From contig NC_092657.1 of the NCBI RefSeq assembly GCF_032118995.1, positions 8,433,391 through 8,497,390 of the forward strand: a stretch of DNA of 64,000 nucleotides, in the 5' to 3' direction. The notes beneath the pieces are model-generated. The model searched no databases. It worked only from the letters and a program-made list of their open reading frames with translations, and was not told where the DNA came from. This document shows positions 55,241-64,000 of this stretch, piece by piece (position 1 is the stretch's first letter; each line of letters starts with the position of its first letter). Source of the stretch: Asterias amurensis (Eukaryota > Echinodermata > Asteroidea > Forcipulatida > Asteriidae). A program made the translations under genes and the position numbers.

Positions 55241-55600
55241 TTAGATTTTCCACTGATGGAAACTTGATGATGATGCTACTGCCAGTTTTTGGCGCAGTGT
55301 GTAGCTGAAGACCCTATACTTTGAACATTTTTTCCCTTCAAATTGCACCCCACCAATACAATGAGTCTGGAGTGTACCAAGCAGTTGTGAATATATTTTT
55401 GGGTACTCCAAATCAAAAACATAATACACACCCAGCAGCGTGATTACAGCAATTGCCACTGTTTTACTACATGAAATGTGGACACCATCTCCAATGATGA
55501 AAACTCCCCTGATCTTGCCGTCACTTTTGATGATCATGAATTTAGGTGGCTGTCTATCTTCAGTTTTCAAGGTGTCATCGACTTCGTCATCTTGTACGTC
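55241..55600 (-). CDS. Terminal exon of a second SAMD3-like gene
   Basis: The acceptor TTAACTTTCAG| opens an exon encoding TEDRQPPKFMIIKSDGKIRG, then VFIIGDGVHISC, then TLLGVYYVFDLEYPKIYSQL and a stop. The pattern (..PP.....SDG.....FII.DG..I....T...A...LL..YYVFDLEYP) is the C-terminal module of SAMD3-like proteins. This exon is fuller than its counterpart at 24,422-24,547, so the two are paralogues. Upstream exons were not found in 55.6-60 kb. Confidence 0.6.
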   Translation of the reverse strand, partial: DVQDDEVDDTLKTEDRQPPKFMIIKSDGKIRGVFIIGDGVHISCSKTVAIAVITLLGVYYVFDLEYPKIYSQLLGTLQTHCIGGVQFEGKKCSKYRVFSYTLRQKLAVASSSSFHQWKI

Positions 55601-56011
55601 CTGAAAGTTAAATGTTTGAAATATGAAAGCAATTTACAATATGCATAGTCCGCACTTGGCAACAAAATAATTTTCCTCGTGTATGTTGTTGCGCAACGAA
55701 AAACGGAGGCTCCAGAAAGTTTCAAAATTGCTACAAAATTCATGGTAGTAGCCTTCAGGGGCAGATCCAGTTGGGCTACCAAAATGAAGCCTATCTAATA
55801 TGTCTAATAAGTTTGGTTTATCCTGGTTAGATACCATGATCGCCACCTCCCCCCAAAAACAAAAAAAAATAAAAACCAAAAAATAAAAAAAATAATAATA
55901 ATAATAATAATAATACAAAATAAAATAAATAAAAAATTAAATAAATAAATACACAAAAAAATTGGGACCCCGAACAAAGATATTGCCAAATTTGGGAGAC
56001 CATCAACATAG

Positions 56012-56083
56012 GGCTAGATAGCTCAGTTGGTAGAGCGCCAGCACGTTAAACCGGAGGTCGTTGGTTCAAATCCCGCTCTAGTC
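56012..56083 (+). tRNA. tRNA-like sequence, copy 1
   Basis: The acceptor arms GGCTAGA/TCTAGTC pair (one G-T). The D arm reads GCTCAGTTGGTAGAGC, and the A box (TAGCTCAGTTGGTAGAGC) and B box (GGTTCAAATCC) are present. The anticodon loop ACGTTAA would give GTT (Asn) but has C instead of U at position 33, and the anticodon stem has mismatches. It is therefore likelier a tRNA-derived repeat or SINE head than a working tRNA. Confidence 0.5.
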
Positions 56084-56276
56084 AATTTTTCTTTGTTCAA
56101 TCCTAAATCATTTAAAAATGTACCCAGTCAGTTTCCCTTGTGGTTTATTATTTGATATCTGATATAAAAAGTCTCATCCCCTTAAGGTGATCCCCTGTCT
56201 GCCGCTTCCCAGGTTGTATCGTTACCCGGGTGTGATCCCTGGCTACACTGAAAAAATTGGGAGACCATCAACATAG

Positions 56277-56348
56277 GGCTAGATAGCTCAGTTGGTAGAG
56301 CGCCGGCACGTTAAACCGGAGGTCCTTGGTTCAAATCCCGCTCTAGTA
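56277..56348 (+). tRNA. tRNA-like sequence, copy 2
   Basis: Nearly identical to copy 1, with a better anticodon stem (CCGG with CCGG). The upstream words TTGGGAGACCATCAACATAG are shared, so the two are a ~265 bp tandem duplication. The same C33 problem applies. Confidence 0.5.
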
Positions 56349-56399
56349 ATTTTTTTTTTTTCAATCCTAAATCAAATAAATCAAAAAAAAATAATAAAA

Positions 56400-58070
56400 C
56401 ATTTTTATTTTTTTTATAATAGAAACAAAAAAATTAATAAACAACATTAAAAAAATTAAACAATAATTTTCGGATCCCTGTTGGTACTATTAGTTACTCA
56501 TAATCTTTTTTAAATTAATGAGAACAATTTTGAAGTAAATCATAAGACGAGTTTTGAGACCTTTAGAGTAAGGGACTGTAAATACTAAACATAGGGTGGC
56601 CACGGTCAAAAACAGTATTCCTTCATACTTACATTGTTTGACCTTTGCTTTGAACATTTTCCTAAAAAACAACTTGTTGCCATAGACTAGCACAAATAAC
56701 TATTTCAGGGTGGTTTCACCCTTTACCCAAGTGAAATTTTCCTTTAAAATGTATATATAAAATAATCAACATGTGGCTGGGTCAGCACACAGGTGGGTTA
56801 TGCCATTCATTTGAAATAGTTTTTTTTTGTTTTTACTTTTTCAAGTATGAAAACCGTGAGATGAAGTGTTGCCATCACTGGGCTTTAACCTGAACAAAGC
56901 GCAGTGGGGATCAATGCTGCCCCCCCCCCCCCCCCCCCACACACACAGTATGTTTCTGTGATTTCTTCAACTTGCAGCTGACCGGCACGTGACTTGCTAA
57001 CTTGCTAACGGCATCTCGCCTTATTTTGTTGTTGGTAAAAATGGTATTTTTCCAGGAATTTGTTCAGAAGTCTTTTCTTCAAGAGAAAATATGACCAATA
57101 AACAAAATTCATGGAAAACAAAATCCACGATAAAAAAGATTGACCATAAAGTTAGCAAGTTAAAATGCAGTTACGGCAACACTCCAGTGCCTTTTTGCAA
57201 CTTATCATTACAGCCAAACTATTTTGATAAACAAATATTTAATTTTCAATAAATCTTAATAACATTACCGTAAGTGATGTTTTCACATCATTAAAACTCA
57301 AGCCAAAAGTGGAAACATTTCTGGTAACACTGCAAAGAATAAATTGTTTTCCCACAAGCTGATTTGTTTATTTTCAACAAGACCACTGTCTCATCTCAAC
57401 AATATAGTATGCGGTTAATGTTGAGCACTTACAACAGTCCAAAACACCCCTACCGGTACTTGAAATTGATGGTATAACCCTGCCACACCTCGTGACTATT
57501 TAAAATACATTCAATGCTGTCAGTAAGGACCAACCTAACCTTTAACTTTTAAAGAAAATAGGCAAATTTCACTATTCAAAAACTGAAATGGGTAAATGTG
57601 AACAATCAGATTTGAAATTGGTTATAATACACTTTTTAGACCACTACAAGTAGAACTAACTGCAAAGATCATGTGATTTATTTGACCCAAAAATCTAGTT
57701 CAGATAAATCCTGTGACTTCAGTTAGGGCTGAAAATCCACTATTATACACCAACCTGGGCCCACTTTAATGACTCTGCATACTGCAGAATTCTGAGCTTA
57801 CTGACAAAATTCTCCACTTGGGCCAATGGGGAATTTAACCAAGTGTGGAATTTTTATCAAAACCTCCTTCTTGTACTGCATGAATGTATGTGACATTGCA
57901 TGTTTGCATGGGGGTGAGCGAACATAATGTCTGTATTTATGCCGAGGGTTGAAAAACCAATTTCGATGGCATTTCGAAGTCTGATGAGTTGATGAGTTGT
58001 TTGCGATGCTTGTCGGACAATTGTGCTAGGCCAAGCCAACCTCAACTTAATTCTGTGCATAAAATAAGGT
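56400..58070. other. AT-rich noncoding stretch
   Basis: No gene recognised. A run of about 18 Cs near 56,921 is the only notable feature. Confidence 0.5.
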
Positions 58071-58072
58071 TA

Positions 58073-58205
58073 CTTGTTGTAGGGTCTCGAGGGTCGAGAC
58101 CATGGCATTGACAGCCGAGGCATCCCCTTCCGAGACCAAGACTTTTGCAGGCCGAAACCGAGATCCAAGACCGCAAAAATAACGGTCTCGAGACCTACAA
58201 CACTG
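58073..58205. mobile_element. Short TIR element (hAT-like MITE)
   Basis: The left end TTGTTGTAGGGTCTCGAG faces the right end (reverse complement) CAGTGTTGTAGGTCTCGAGA. GAGACC words fill the interior. The CAGTGTTGTAG end resembles known hAT termini. No target duplication seen. Confidence 0.5.
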
Positions 58206-58509
58206 ATAACAACTGTCCCTTATCAGAGAAAGAGCTTTTAATAATTATGCAATAAGTTAAAATCTTTACTCTTGAACGGAAACAAAGACTGAGACCCATG
58301 GGTGTCATACCCAAGAGGAATGCGAAGACGGATAAGACTCACACAGATGTCAATTAGTTCTTCACAACCTGGTTCTTCAGGTCTTCACTTTCAGATCTAA
58401 ACTTCAGCACATTGAACCGGGAGCACTAGGGTTCATGGCCACAACCTGTCTCCTTCCTCCATGGCTCAATTGACCTTGAGACAGAAATGTATACCATCTA
58501 CAGTTACCT

Positions 58510-59137
58510 CTATACACTGTAAAAAAGAATTGAACGCGTGCCGTGTTTATAAAAATAACAATCTGTGTAGAACGTAAACATCGTGTGAAAAAATTAAACA
58601 CATCAAGTGAAAATAATTTAAACGGGTCTGTTTAGTTGGCAATGTGCCTCTTTGTGTGTATCAGGCACTTTTTTACTATTTAATCAAAATTTTCAAGAAA
58701 CTCTGGAATTAGGTCATCGACGTGTTAAAGATGTAGTTTAATTTAAGTAACGGTATTGAGGCTATTAATTACTTTAAGATGTTAATTTTTAAACGCCAAA
58801 TAAACAGTGTTGCGTAAATGTAAACAAATTGAACACGTGACGTGTTTAAAAAAATAACACTCTGTGAAGAACAGAAACATCGAGTGGAAACGGGTCTGTT
58901 TAGTTAGCAATGTACCGATGGTGTTTATAATTACCTCTTTTTCAAAAAGGGGCAACAATAAAATAAATGCCTGCTGTAAGTTCATCAGACATTTGATATT
59001 ATTTGATCTAAGTTTTGAAGAAATTCTTCTGGATTTAAGTCATCAAGTGTTAAAGCTGTAGTTTAATTTAAGTAACGGTATTGAGGCTATAAGTTACTCT
59101 TTGATATTAATTTTAAACGCCAAATAAACACAGTGTT
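58510..59137. repeat. ~310 bp tandem duplication
   Basis: Both copies share ATTGAACGCGTG/ATTGAACACGTG, AAACGGGTCTGTTTAGTT, TTTAATTTAAGTAACGGTAT and CGCCAAATAAACA.AGTGTTG. The first begins with ACACTGTAAAAAAG, a TIR-like word. Confidence 0.75.
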
Positions 59138-59528
59138 GCGTAATTTTACATGCGATAAGTTCATGTTACTGTGACGTATGAGTAACAGCCGAGTAAACAA
59201 ACTTTTTTTGACCAATAAGATTTCGCGATGACTGCATTTGCATTCGATCGTTGGCACGGAGCCAGCGTCATTGTGTGCTTGGGCGGTAAAAATGTTTTAT
59301 CGTTCGATGATCATCATTCGTCGCGTCATGTGTGTGTGTGTGTGTTTAATACGGCTAGTATTTTACATACATTTCTGACGACAGTCCCGTCGTCGTTTGG
59401 CTGTGGTGCGGCTCTTTGAGTCGTACGTACGAACCCAAGAAGTAACCGGAGCTGAAGGGAAGCTAAAAAAAGTATTATTTAACTGAAGAGTAGGCCTAGC
59501 GTACTTCTAGAAGCTATAAGGCTCCGTC

Positions 59529-59849
59529 ATGGAGTCAACAGTTAAGGGATAGGCTGTTCTTCCTATCCCTTAACTGTTGACTCCATAGCTAACGTGTGCA
59601 CGGGCTAGGCCTATAGAGTCAACAGTTAAGGGAAAGGAAGAACAACTTAACTGTTGCTTAACTGTTGACTCCATAGCCGTTTACACGTCGGCTATATAGA
59701 GTCAACAGTTGAGGGATCATGGGGACAGGAAGAACAGCGTAACTGTTGTGTTGCTTAACTGTTGACTCAGTAGCCGTTTACACGTCGGCTATAGAGTCCA
59801 CAGTTAAGGGATAGGAAGAACAGCTTATCCCTTAACTGTTGACTCCATA
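59529..59849. repeat. Array of four strong hairpins
   Basis: Hairpins lie at 59,529-59,586, about 59,613-59,674, about 59,697-59,772 and about 59,791-59,849. Hairpin 1 has perfect 25 bp arms (core AGTCAACAGTTAAGGGATAG) with an 8-base loop. The others keep the AGTCAACAGTTAAGGGA / TCCCTTAACTGTTGACT design with mismatches. GCCG(TTTA)CACGTCGGCTATA spacers separate them. Confidence 0.9.
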
Positions 59850-60267
59850 GCCGACGTGTGCTGCAGAAAAAAGTAGCCGACGTGTGCTGCATACAAAAAC
59901 AATTCCACAATGTGGGGCACTTGCTCTTAGTGTTAGTACTACAAATTCATTTCCTCACCCCCCCCCCCCAAAAAAAAAAAAAATAATAAAAATCTGGTAT
60001 TTAGCACTACTAAAGTATCAATCATGGTGAATCATTTCGATTTGTCATTTTGTACTATACGTATAACGGTGCTGTGAGTTCTTGGACCCAATGTCTTGAA
60101 AAGTAAAACTCAGAAAATCAAAACAAAACAAAAACATCAAAGTTAATTTATTTTATTAATCATGAAAGAGGCATTTCACTTTAACTCTAATATTAAATTT
60201 GATTGTGACTGTCTTTCATTTCAAGGTCTAACTTACTTTGCAAGAGGTATGACTCTCTGAGAAGACC

Positions 60268-63192
60268 ATGTGTCAATGCAGTATGTGTTACTACAGATCA
60301 AATGCGTACAAAGCATTTGAAAAACATACAGTGCATCTACATAAGAATGATCCTCATTTTATAGCTACTTGTACAATAGGTCTTTGCAACTACTCAACAA
60401 AAAGTTGGCCAGCATTTAGAACCCATGTTTGGCGGAAGCATAACAACAGACATATAGTTGGGGTAGATGACCAGTCAGACAGTTCAGATGATGAATTTGG
60501 CCCAGAGGTTTTGGATATTAATGAAAATGAGAACAACACACTTGAAAGAAGGATGGGTGGCTTTTCAATGTCTCTGCAGGCTCAGCATGGCCTCAGTGAT
60601 GTCGCTTTGTCATCTGTGCTTGCGAAAACTTCCCTTAATAATAATAATAATAACCGAATTTATAAAGCGCCTTTTCCAAAGGATGCAAAGCGCTAGGGAT
60701 AATGCAACCAAAACCCAAAAGAGAGAATGACTAGAATCAAAAACACATTAGATGGAACGATTAAACAGATGCGTTTTAAAAAGTCCTTTAAACTGTTCTA
60801 CAGAAGAATGTTTGTTGGGAGTGAGTTCCAGTTGCGGGGACCAGCGATGGAGAAAGCACGGTCTCCAAACTTCCTTGAGGATCGAGGTACCACCAGATTG
60901 CATTGAGAACGAAGACCTTCACGTTTGGGTTTGCTGAGATCAAGTGTGTCTGAAATGTAAGATGGGAAGGTATTGGACAACGTTTTGAACATGTTCAGTG
61001 CCGTCTTAAAATTGATCCGCTGGTCGACCGGAAGCCAATGGAGATCCGTGAGCAGAGGTGTGGCATGGGAATACTTTGGCTTCTTATGGATCAGTCGGGC
61101 TGCCTTGTTTTGGAGTTTTTGTAAGCGGTTGAGATCGTGTTGCTTCAGTTCAGTTCTTATTAAAGATGTCATTTCTGCAGCACAAAATTAGTTGCTTGCT
61201 GTAGATGGTAGGAATTTGAATGAAGGTATCAATCCCATTGGTGTCTTACACGGAACAGTTATCATTGTCTTCTCTAGTTACCAAACCCCTCACAACAGAT
61301 TAAAAATGTATGAAGAAAATTTTGGTCTTATCAAACCAGTGGGTGTGACTTTGGGTCACAAAACAGTTCACATCAAAGGAGTTATCAAACGTGTTAAAAG
61401 AGTTAGATACTTTATTCCCTTACTACCAAACTTGGCACAATTTCTGAATTTACTGGAGGTTCAAAGGTGTGTAGAGAATTCACATGAAAGTACCACAGAC
61501 ATGATGTATGATCTCTGTGGCGGTGAGGCTATACGAAACAATGCTAAAATAACCCAAATGCACTGACATTCATCGTCAACTGTGATGATATTGAAATTGT
61601 CAATCTTATAGGTGTTCATGTTAAAAAACATAAGTTGTCAATGTTTTACTGGACCTTGGGAAATCTTCCTCCCGAGTATCGTTCCCGTCTATCCAGCATC
61701 CAACTCCTTGCTGTTGCTAAAACACAGGATATAAGATTTCGTCAATTTGGTTGTAAGAAGTTGTCGAGGGATTTTGTGGCAGCTGTCAGTCGACTTGGAA
61801 ATGCTGGTGTACAATTGCAGATAAATGGCAGACAACAATTAGTGGAAGGATTTCTGGCACTTTGCCACTGTGATACACCCGCAGCTCAATGGTTAGGTGG
61901 ATTCAAAGAGGGTGTAGGGTTTGCCTTTAAAGCATGCAGAACCTGTGACACCTCACATGAAGACATGAAAAGGGAGCTACACCAGGATGAACTCCCAATA
62001 AGAGATGAAGATGTGCACAGGGAACGATGCAACTTGATGCTTAATCTTACTCCTGCTGCCTTTAATTACTGGAGTACAATGTGGGGCATTAATAGTGCTA
62101 GTTGTTTGCTTGATATTCCTAATTTTCATGTGTGCTCTTCCTTGGTACATGACCCAATGCATGTATTCTTAGAAGGACTGATTCCATATGAGATGAAGAG
62201 TATGCTGTATGAATTCATTGTTGTCCAGAAGTATTTCACACAAAAGTGGCTCAATGGAAAACTAACACCTTACACTTACCTAGAACAGTCTACAAAAGTT
62301 GTCCCTATTGACAAAGGCCATTTGCATAGTGATCACCGTATAAAACAGACAGCAGCATCTATGCATACACTTTCGGTCATCCTACCGTTTATTATTGGGC
62401 CTTGCATTCCACAAGGTAATGCAAAAGTGGTTAAACTTCCTTTGTTTGGTTAAGATAATGCTTCTCTGTCTCAGTCCATGTGCCGATCGCAATACAGTTG
62501 GACAGCTGCAGCAATTGATTTACACTGTATTTCAGCAAGAATACCCACGAGCATCTTTTACGCCAATGATGCACTACTGTGTCCACCTACCTGCTCAGAT
62601 TTTGAAGTTTGGCCCAAGTCGGTTTCACTGGTGCATGCGATTTGAGGGGAAACATACACACACCAAGTCAAGTAAGTGGAAAATTTTTAAAAACCTTCCC
62701 CTTAGTGTTTGTCGTAAGCATCAGTTGCTTATGTGTCATTTGCAAACCAGTAAGACCAACTTTCTCTATGAAGTGGATGAAGGATCTGAAGTGTCGTTGC
62801 ATGATATGTTCCCTCAATTAGTTGATCAGCTATGTGCCGAGGGTAGCTCACCTACATTCAGGGATCCAGCAACAGTTGTTTACTTGTCCGATAATGTAAC
62901 AATTCATGGTCACAAGTTTCGAACAGGGTGCTGTGTAAGGTTAGGTTTTAATGAAGATGAGGTTCCACAATTTGGAAAGGTGATGAAAATCCTAGTTAGC
63001 AACCATGACAAATTTGTTGTTTTTGAAGAGATGACTGTTGATCATTTTGAGGAGCAAGGGTTTTGTTTTGTTTTGTGTGGGTCCGGCAGGTGTAAAGTTG
63101 TTGCTTACAAGAACCTGAGTTCCAAATGGCCGCTTAGTTTTCACCTGTATTCTGGTCATAGTGCAGTGATAAATCAGTACTCTCACCTCTGA
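60268..63192 (+). pseudogene. EnSpm/CACTA-type transposase gene
   Basis: The N-terminus has two C2H2-like fingers (CSMCYYRSNAYKAFEKHTVH, then CNYSTKSWPAFRTHVWRKH). The body has FIVNCDDIEIVNLIGVH (candidate first Asp), KKHKLSMFYWTLGNLPPEYR, CDTPAAQWLGGFKEGV (candidate second Asp), CRTCDTSHEDM (Cys pair), LVHDPMHVFLEGLIPYEMKS, and MMHYCVHLPAQILKFGPSRF with HWCMRFEGKH. These are the ordered landmarks of metazoan EnSpm/CACTA transposases. Frames change near 61,563 and 62,415. A LINE fragment (60,640-61,190) interrupts the N-terminal third. No intron is obvious. CACTA ends were not located. Confidence 0.8.
60640..61190 (-). mobile_element. 5'-truncated L2/CR1-like LINE inside the transposase
   Basis: The minus-strand frame (60,798-61,172) reads LNRLQKLQNKAARLIHKKPK, LLTDLHWLPVDQRINFKTAL and AGPRNWNSLPTNI, the RT C-terminal region. 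The 3' end at about 60,640 shows GCGCTTTGCATCC, then GGCGCTTTATAAATTCGG, then (TTA)n. Confidence 0.85.
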
Positions 63193-63460
63193 ATGAAGTA
63201 ATGATAACTATTAATCCTTTTGCAGAAAGATAATGACAAAGTAAACATTTGTGGGAAAATTATGAGTGCACTATTTGCACCATCCAAAAAAAGGTCTGAC
63301 AAACTTCATGTTGCACCCACAATATTACACCAAATTTCACTTCATTAGCGAACAAAACGAAGAAAGTATTTTTTTTTAATTTTTAGTATTCTTATGTGAG
63401 CACTTCATATTTTTTTTTACATGTAACACAATCTGGCACAATTCAAACCTCAGAGTAACA
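63193..63460. other. Spacer between transposase and CIDE-N gene
   Basis: AT-rich; no feature seen. Confidence 0.5.
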
Positions 63461-64000
63461 ATGCCTGTTTACAAAGTTTGGGACTCCAAGAGACTGGCAA
63501 AGAGTATGGTCGTCTGCAACTCTGTGGATGAGCTCAAGGAGAAAGGTGAGTTTCTAATTCCTAGCATTGTACTGAAAGTGGTGTTGTACTGAAGTCTTTT
63601 TTGGGTTGCATACGAAAACTTAAAGGTTATACAGTTGGATATAAGTCCGGTTATATCAGACTGAAATCTGATGAGCACATTGAAATGAAATCAGACAGTT
63701 TATTTATTTTGTTCTTATTCAATTTTGTTATGTTTTAGGAGGGGTCAAATTGAACATACAGGCATTTAGTGTGGTGCTTGAAGAAGATGGTACCAGTGTA
63801 GACGATGATGAGATTCTCATGACAATCCAATTAAAGACGTTGATACGCCTGAGCAGTGGTGAGAAATGGACTGCAGCAGCATCAAAAGCTTTGGATTCTG
63901 GCAAACACAGTGAGGGAGATGGACAAATGTTAACATCTTGCCATGAAACCAGCCTTCCAACCTCTGTAGTCAGCAGTTCGTACTGTGCATGTAGGTACTT
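63461..64000 (+). CDS. CIDE-N domain gene, first two exons (runs off window)
   Basis: Exon 1 (63,461-63,545) starts at ATG and encodes YKVWDSKRLAKSMVVCNSVD and ELKEKG, with donor AAAG|GTGAG. Exon 2 starts at 63,739 after TGTTTTAG and encodes GVKLNIQAFSVVLEEDGTSV, then DDDEILMTI and LIRLSSGEKW. Together this is a complete CIDE-N (CAD/DFF45) ubiquitin-like domain of about 70 residues: a basic N-terminal strand, the acidic VLEEDGT.VD.DE turn, and the closing L..GEKW. In DFF/CIDE proteins the domain mediates homotypic interaction in apoptosis or lipid-droplet control; the role here is unknown. A donor-like GTAGGT/GTACTT near 63,988 may end exon 2. Both exons are intact. Its position right after a CACTA transposase leaves open whether it is host or cargo. 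Confidence 0.75.

Noticed and set aside
55804-56009. Hydrophobic Phe/Ile/Leu-rich open frames
   Set aside because: They come from AAT/A-rich simple sequence upstream of the tRNA-like copies.

Overview
The window is animal nuclear DNA: spliced genes with GT-AG introns, 5S rRNA genes, and many retro- and DNA transposons. The best guess is an echinoderm, probably a sea star or a relative. This rests on the style of the 5S array, L2/CR1-like LINEs ending in (ATT)n, GGCCTAGGCC-type words, a 2A-bearing LINE of a kind known from sea urchins, and RAG1-like, DUF6589 and metazoan EnSpm transposases. The species is inference. There is no prokaryotic gene organisation. Almost everything recognisable is repeat or transposon-related, so this is an accessory, repeat-rich region.

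Layout. 0.3-1.5 kb: decayed tandem 5S rRNA genes. 1.7-9.8 kb: a foldback element, hairpin minisatellites, a ~120 bp satellite and a long A/B-alternating ~130 bp satellite. 11.2-13.7 kb: an L2-like LINE split by a 1.1 kb PIF/Harbinger-type element with a TTA target duplication, ending in a compound microsatellite. 13.8-15.9 kb: a broken DUF6589 gene with PHD-like fingers. 17-21.9 kb: old repeats and a tyrosine-recombinase fragment.

21.97-39.83 kb may be one ~17.9 kb DNA transposon. Its ends match as inverted repeats (ACACTCT..A.AAC), carry GGTTAA/GGTTGGGCA subterminal arrays and have TA on both flanks. Inside, a spliced minus-strand SAM-domain gene (SAMD3-like) starts about 350 bp from the right end and finishes about 2.5 kb from the left end. 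Its long first intron region holds, on the opposite strand, an 8-exon transposase with a RAG1-type N-terminal zinc region and a RAG1-like DDE core. The same interval holds a 1.5 kb element with giant palindromic-repeat TIRs, and a nearly intact APE-type LINE with a signal peptide and a 2A-like motif.

39.84-49.95 kb: a degraded minus-strand RecQ-like helicase gene, split within an exon by a whole-looking, apparently very young Ty3/gypsy element (40,262-49,082). That element has 780 bp LTRs, gag, pol and an additional C2H2 zinc-finger ORF. 50.4-52.1 kb: a LINE with an inverted 5' part (twin-priming signature). 53.3-54.8 kb: a TIR element with CGATAT words. 55.2-55.6 kb: the terminal exon of a second SAMD3-like gene. 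56.0-56.35 kb: two tRNA-like sequences. 59.5-59.85 kb: four consecutive strong hairpins. 60.3-63.2 kb: an EnSpm/CACTA transposase interrupted by a LINE fragment. 63.46 kb to the edge: the first exons of a CIDE-N domain gene.

The genes do not form a pathway. The window is best read as layered insertions, with the RAG1-like transposase and the TIR-bounded SAM-gene unit as the most interesting candidates. All homology calls come from reading motifs by eye; no search was run.
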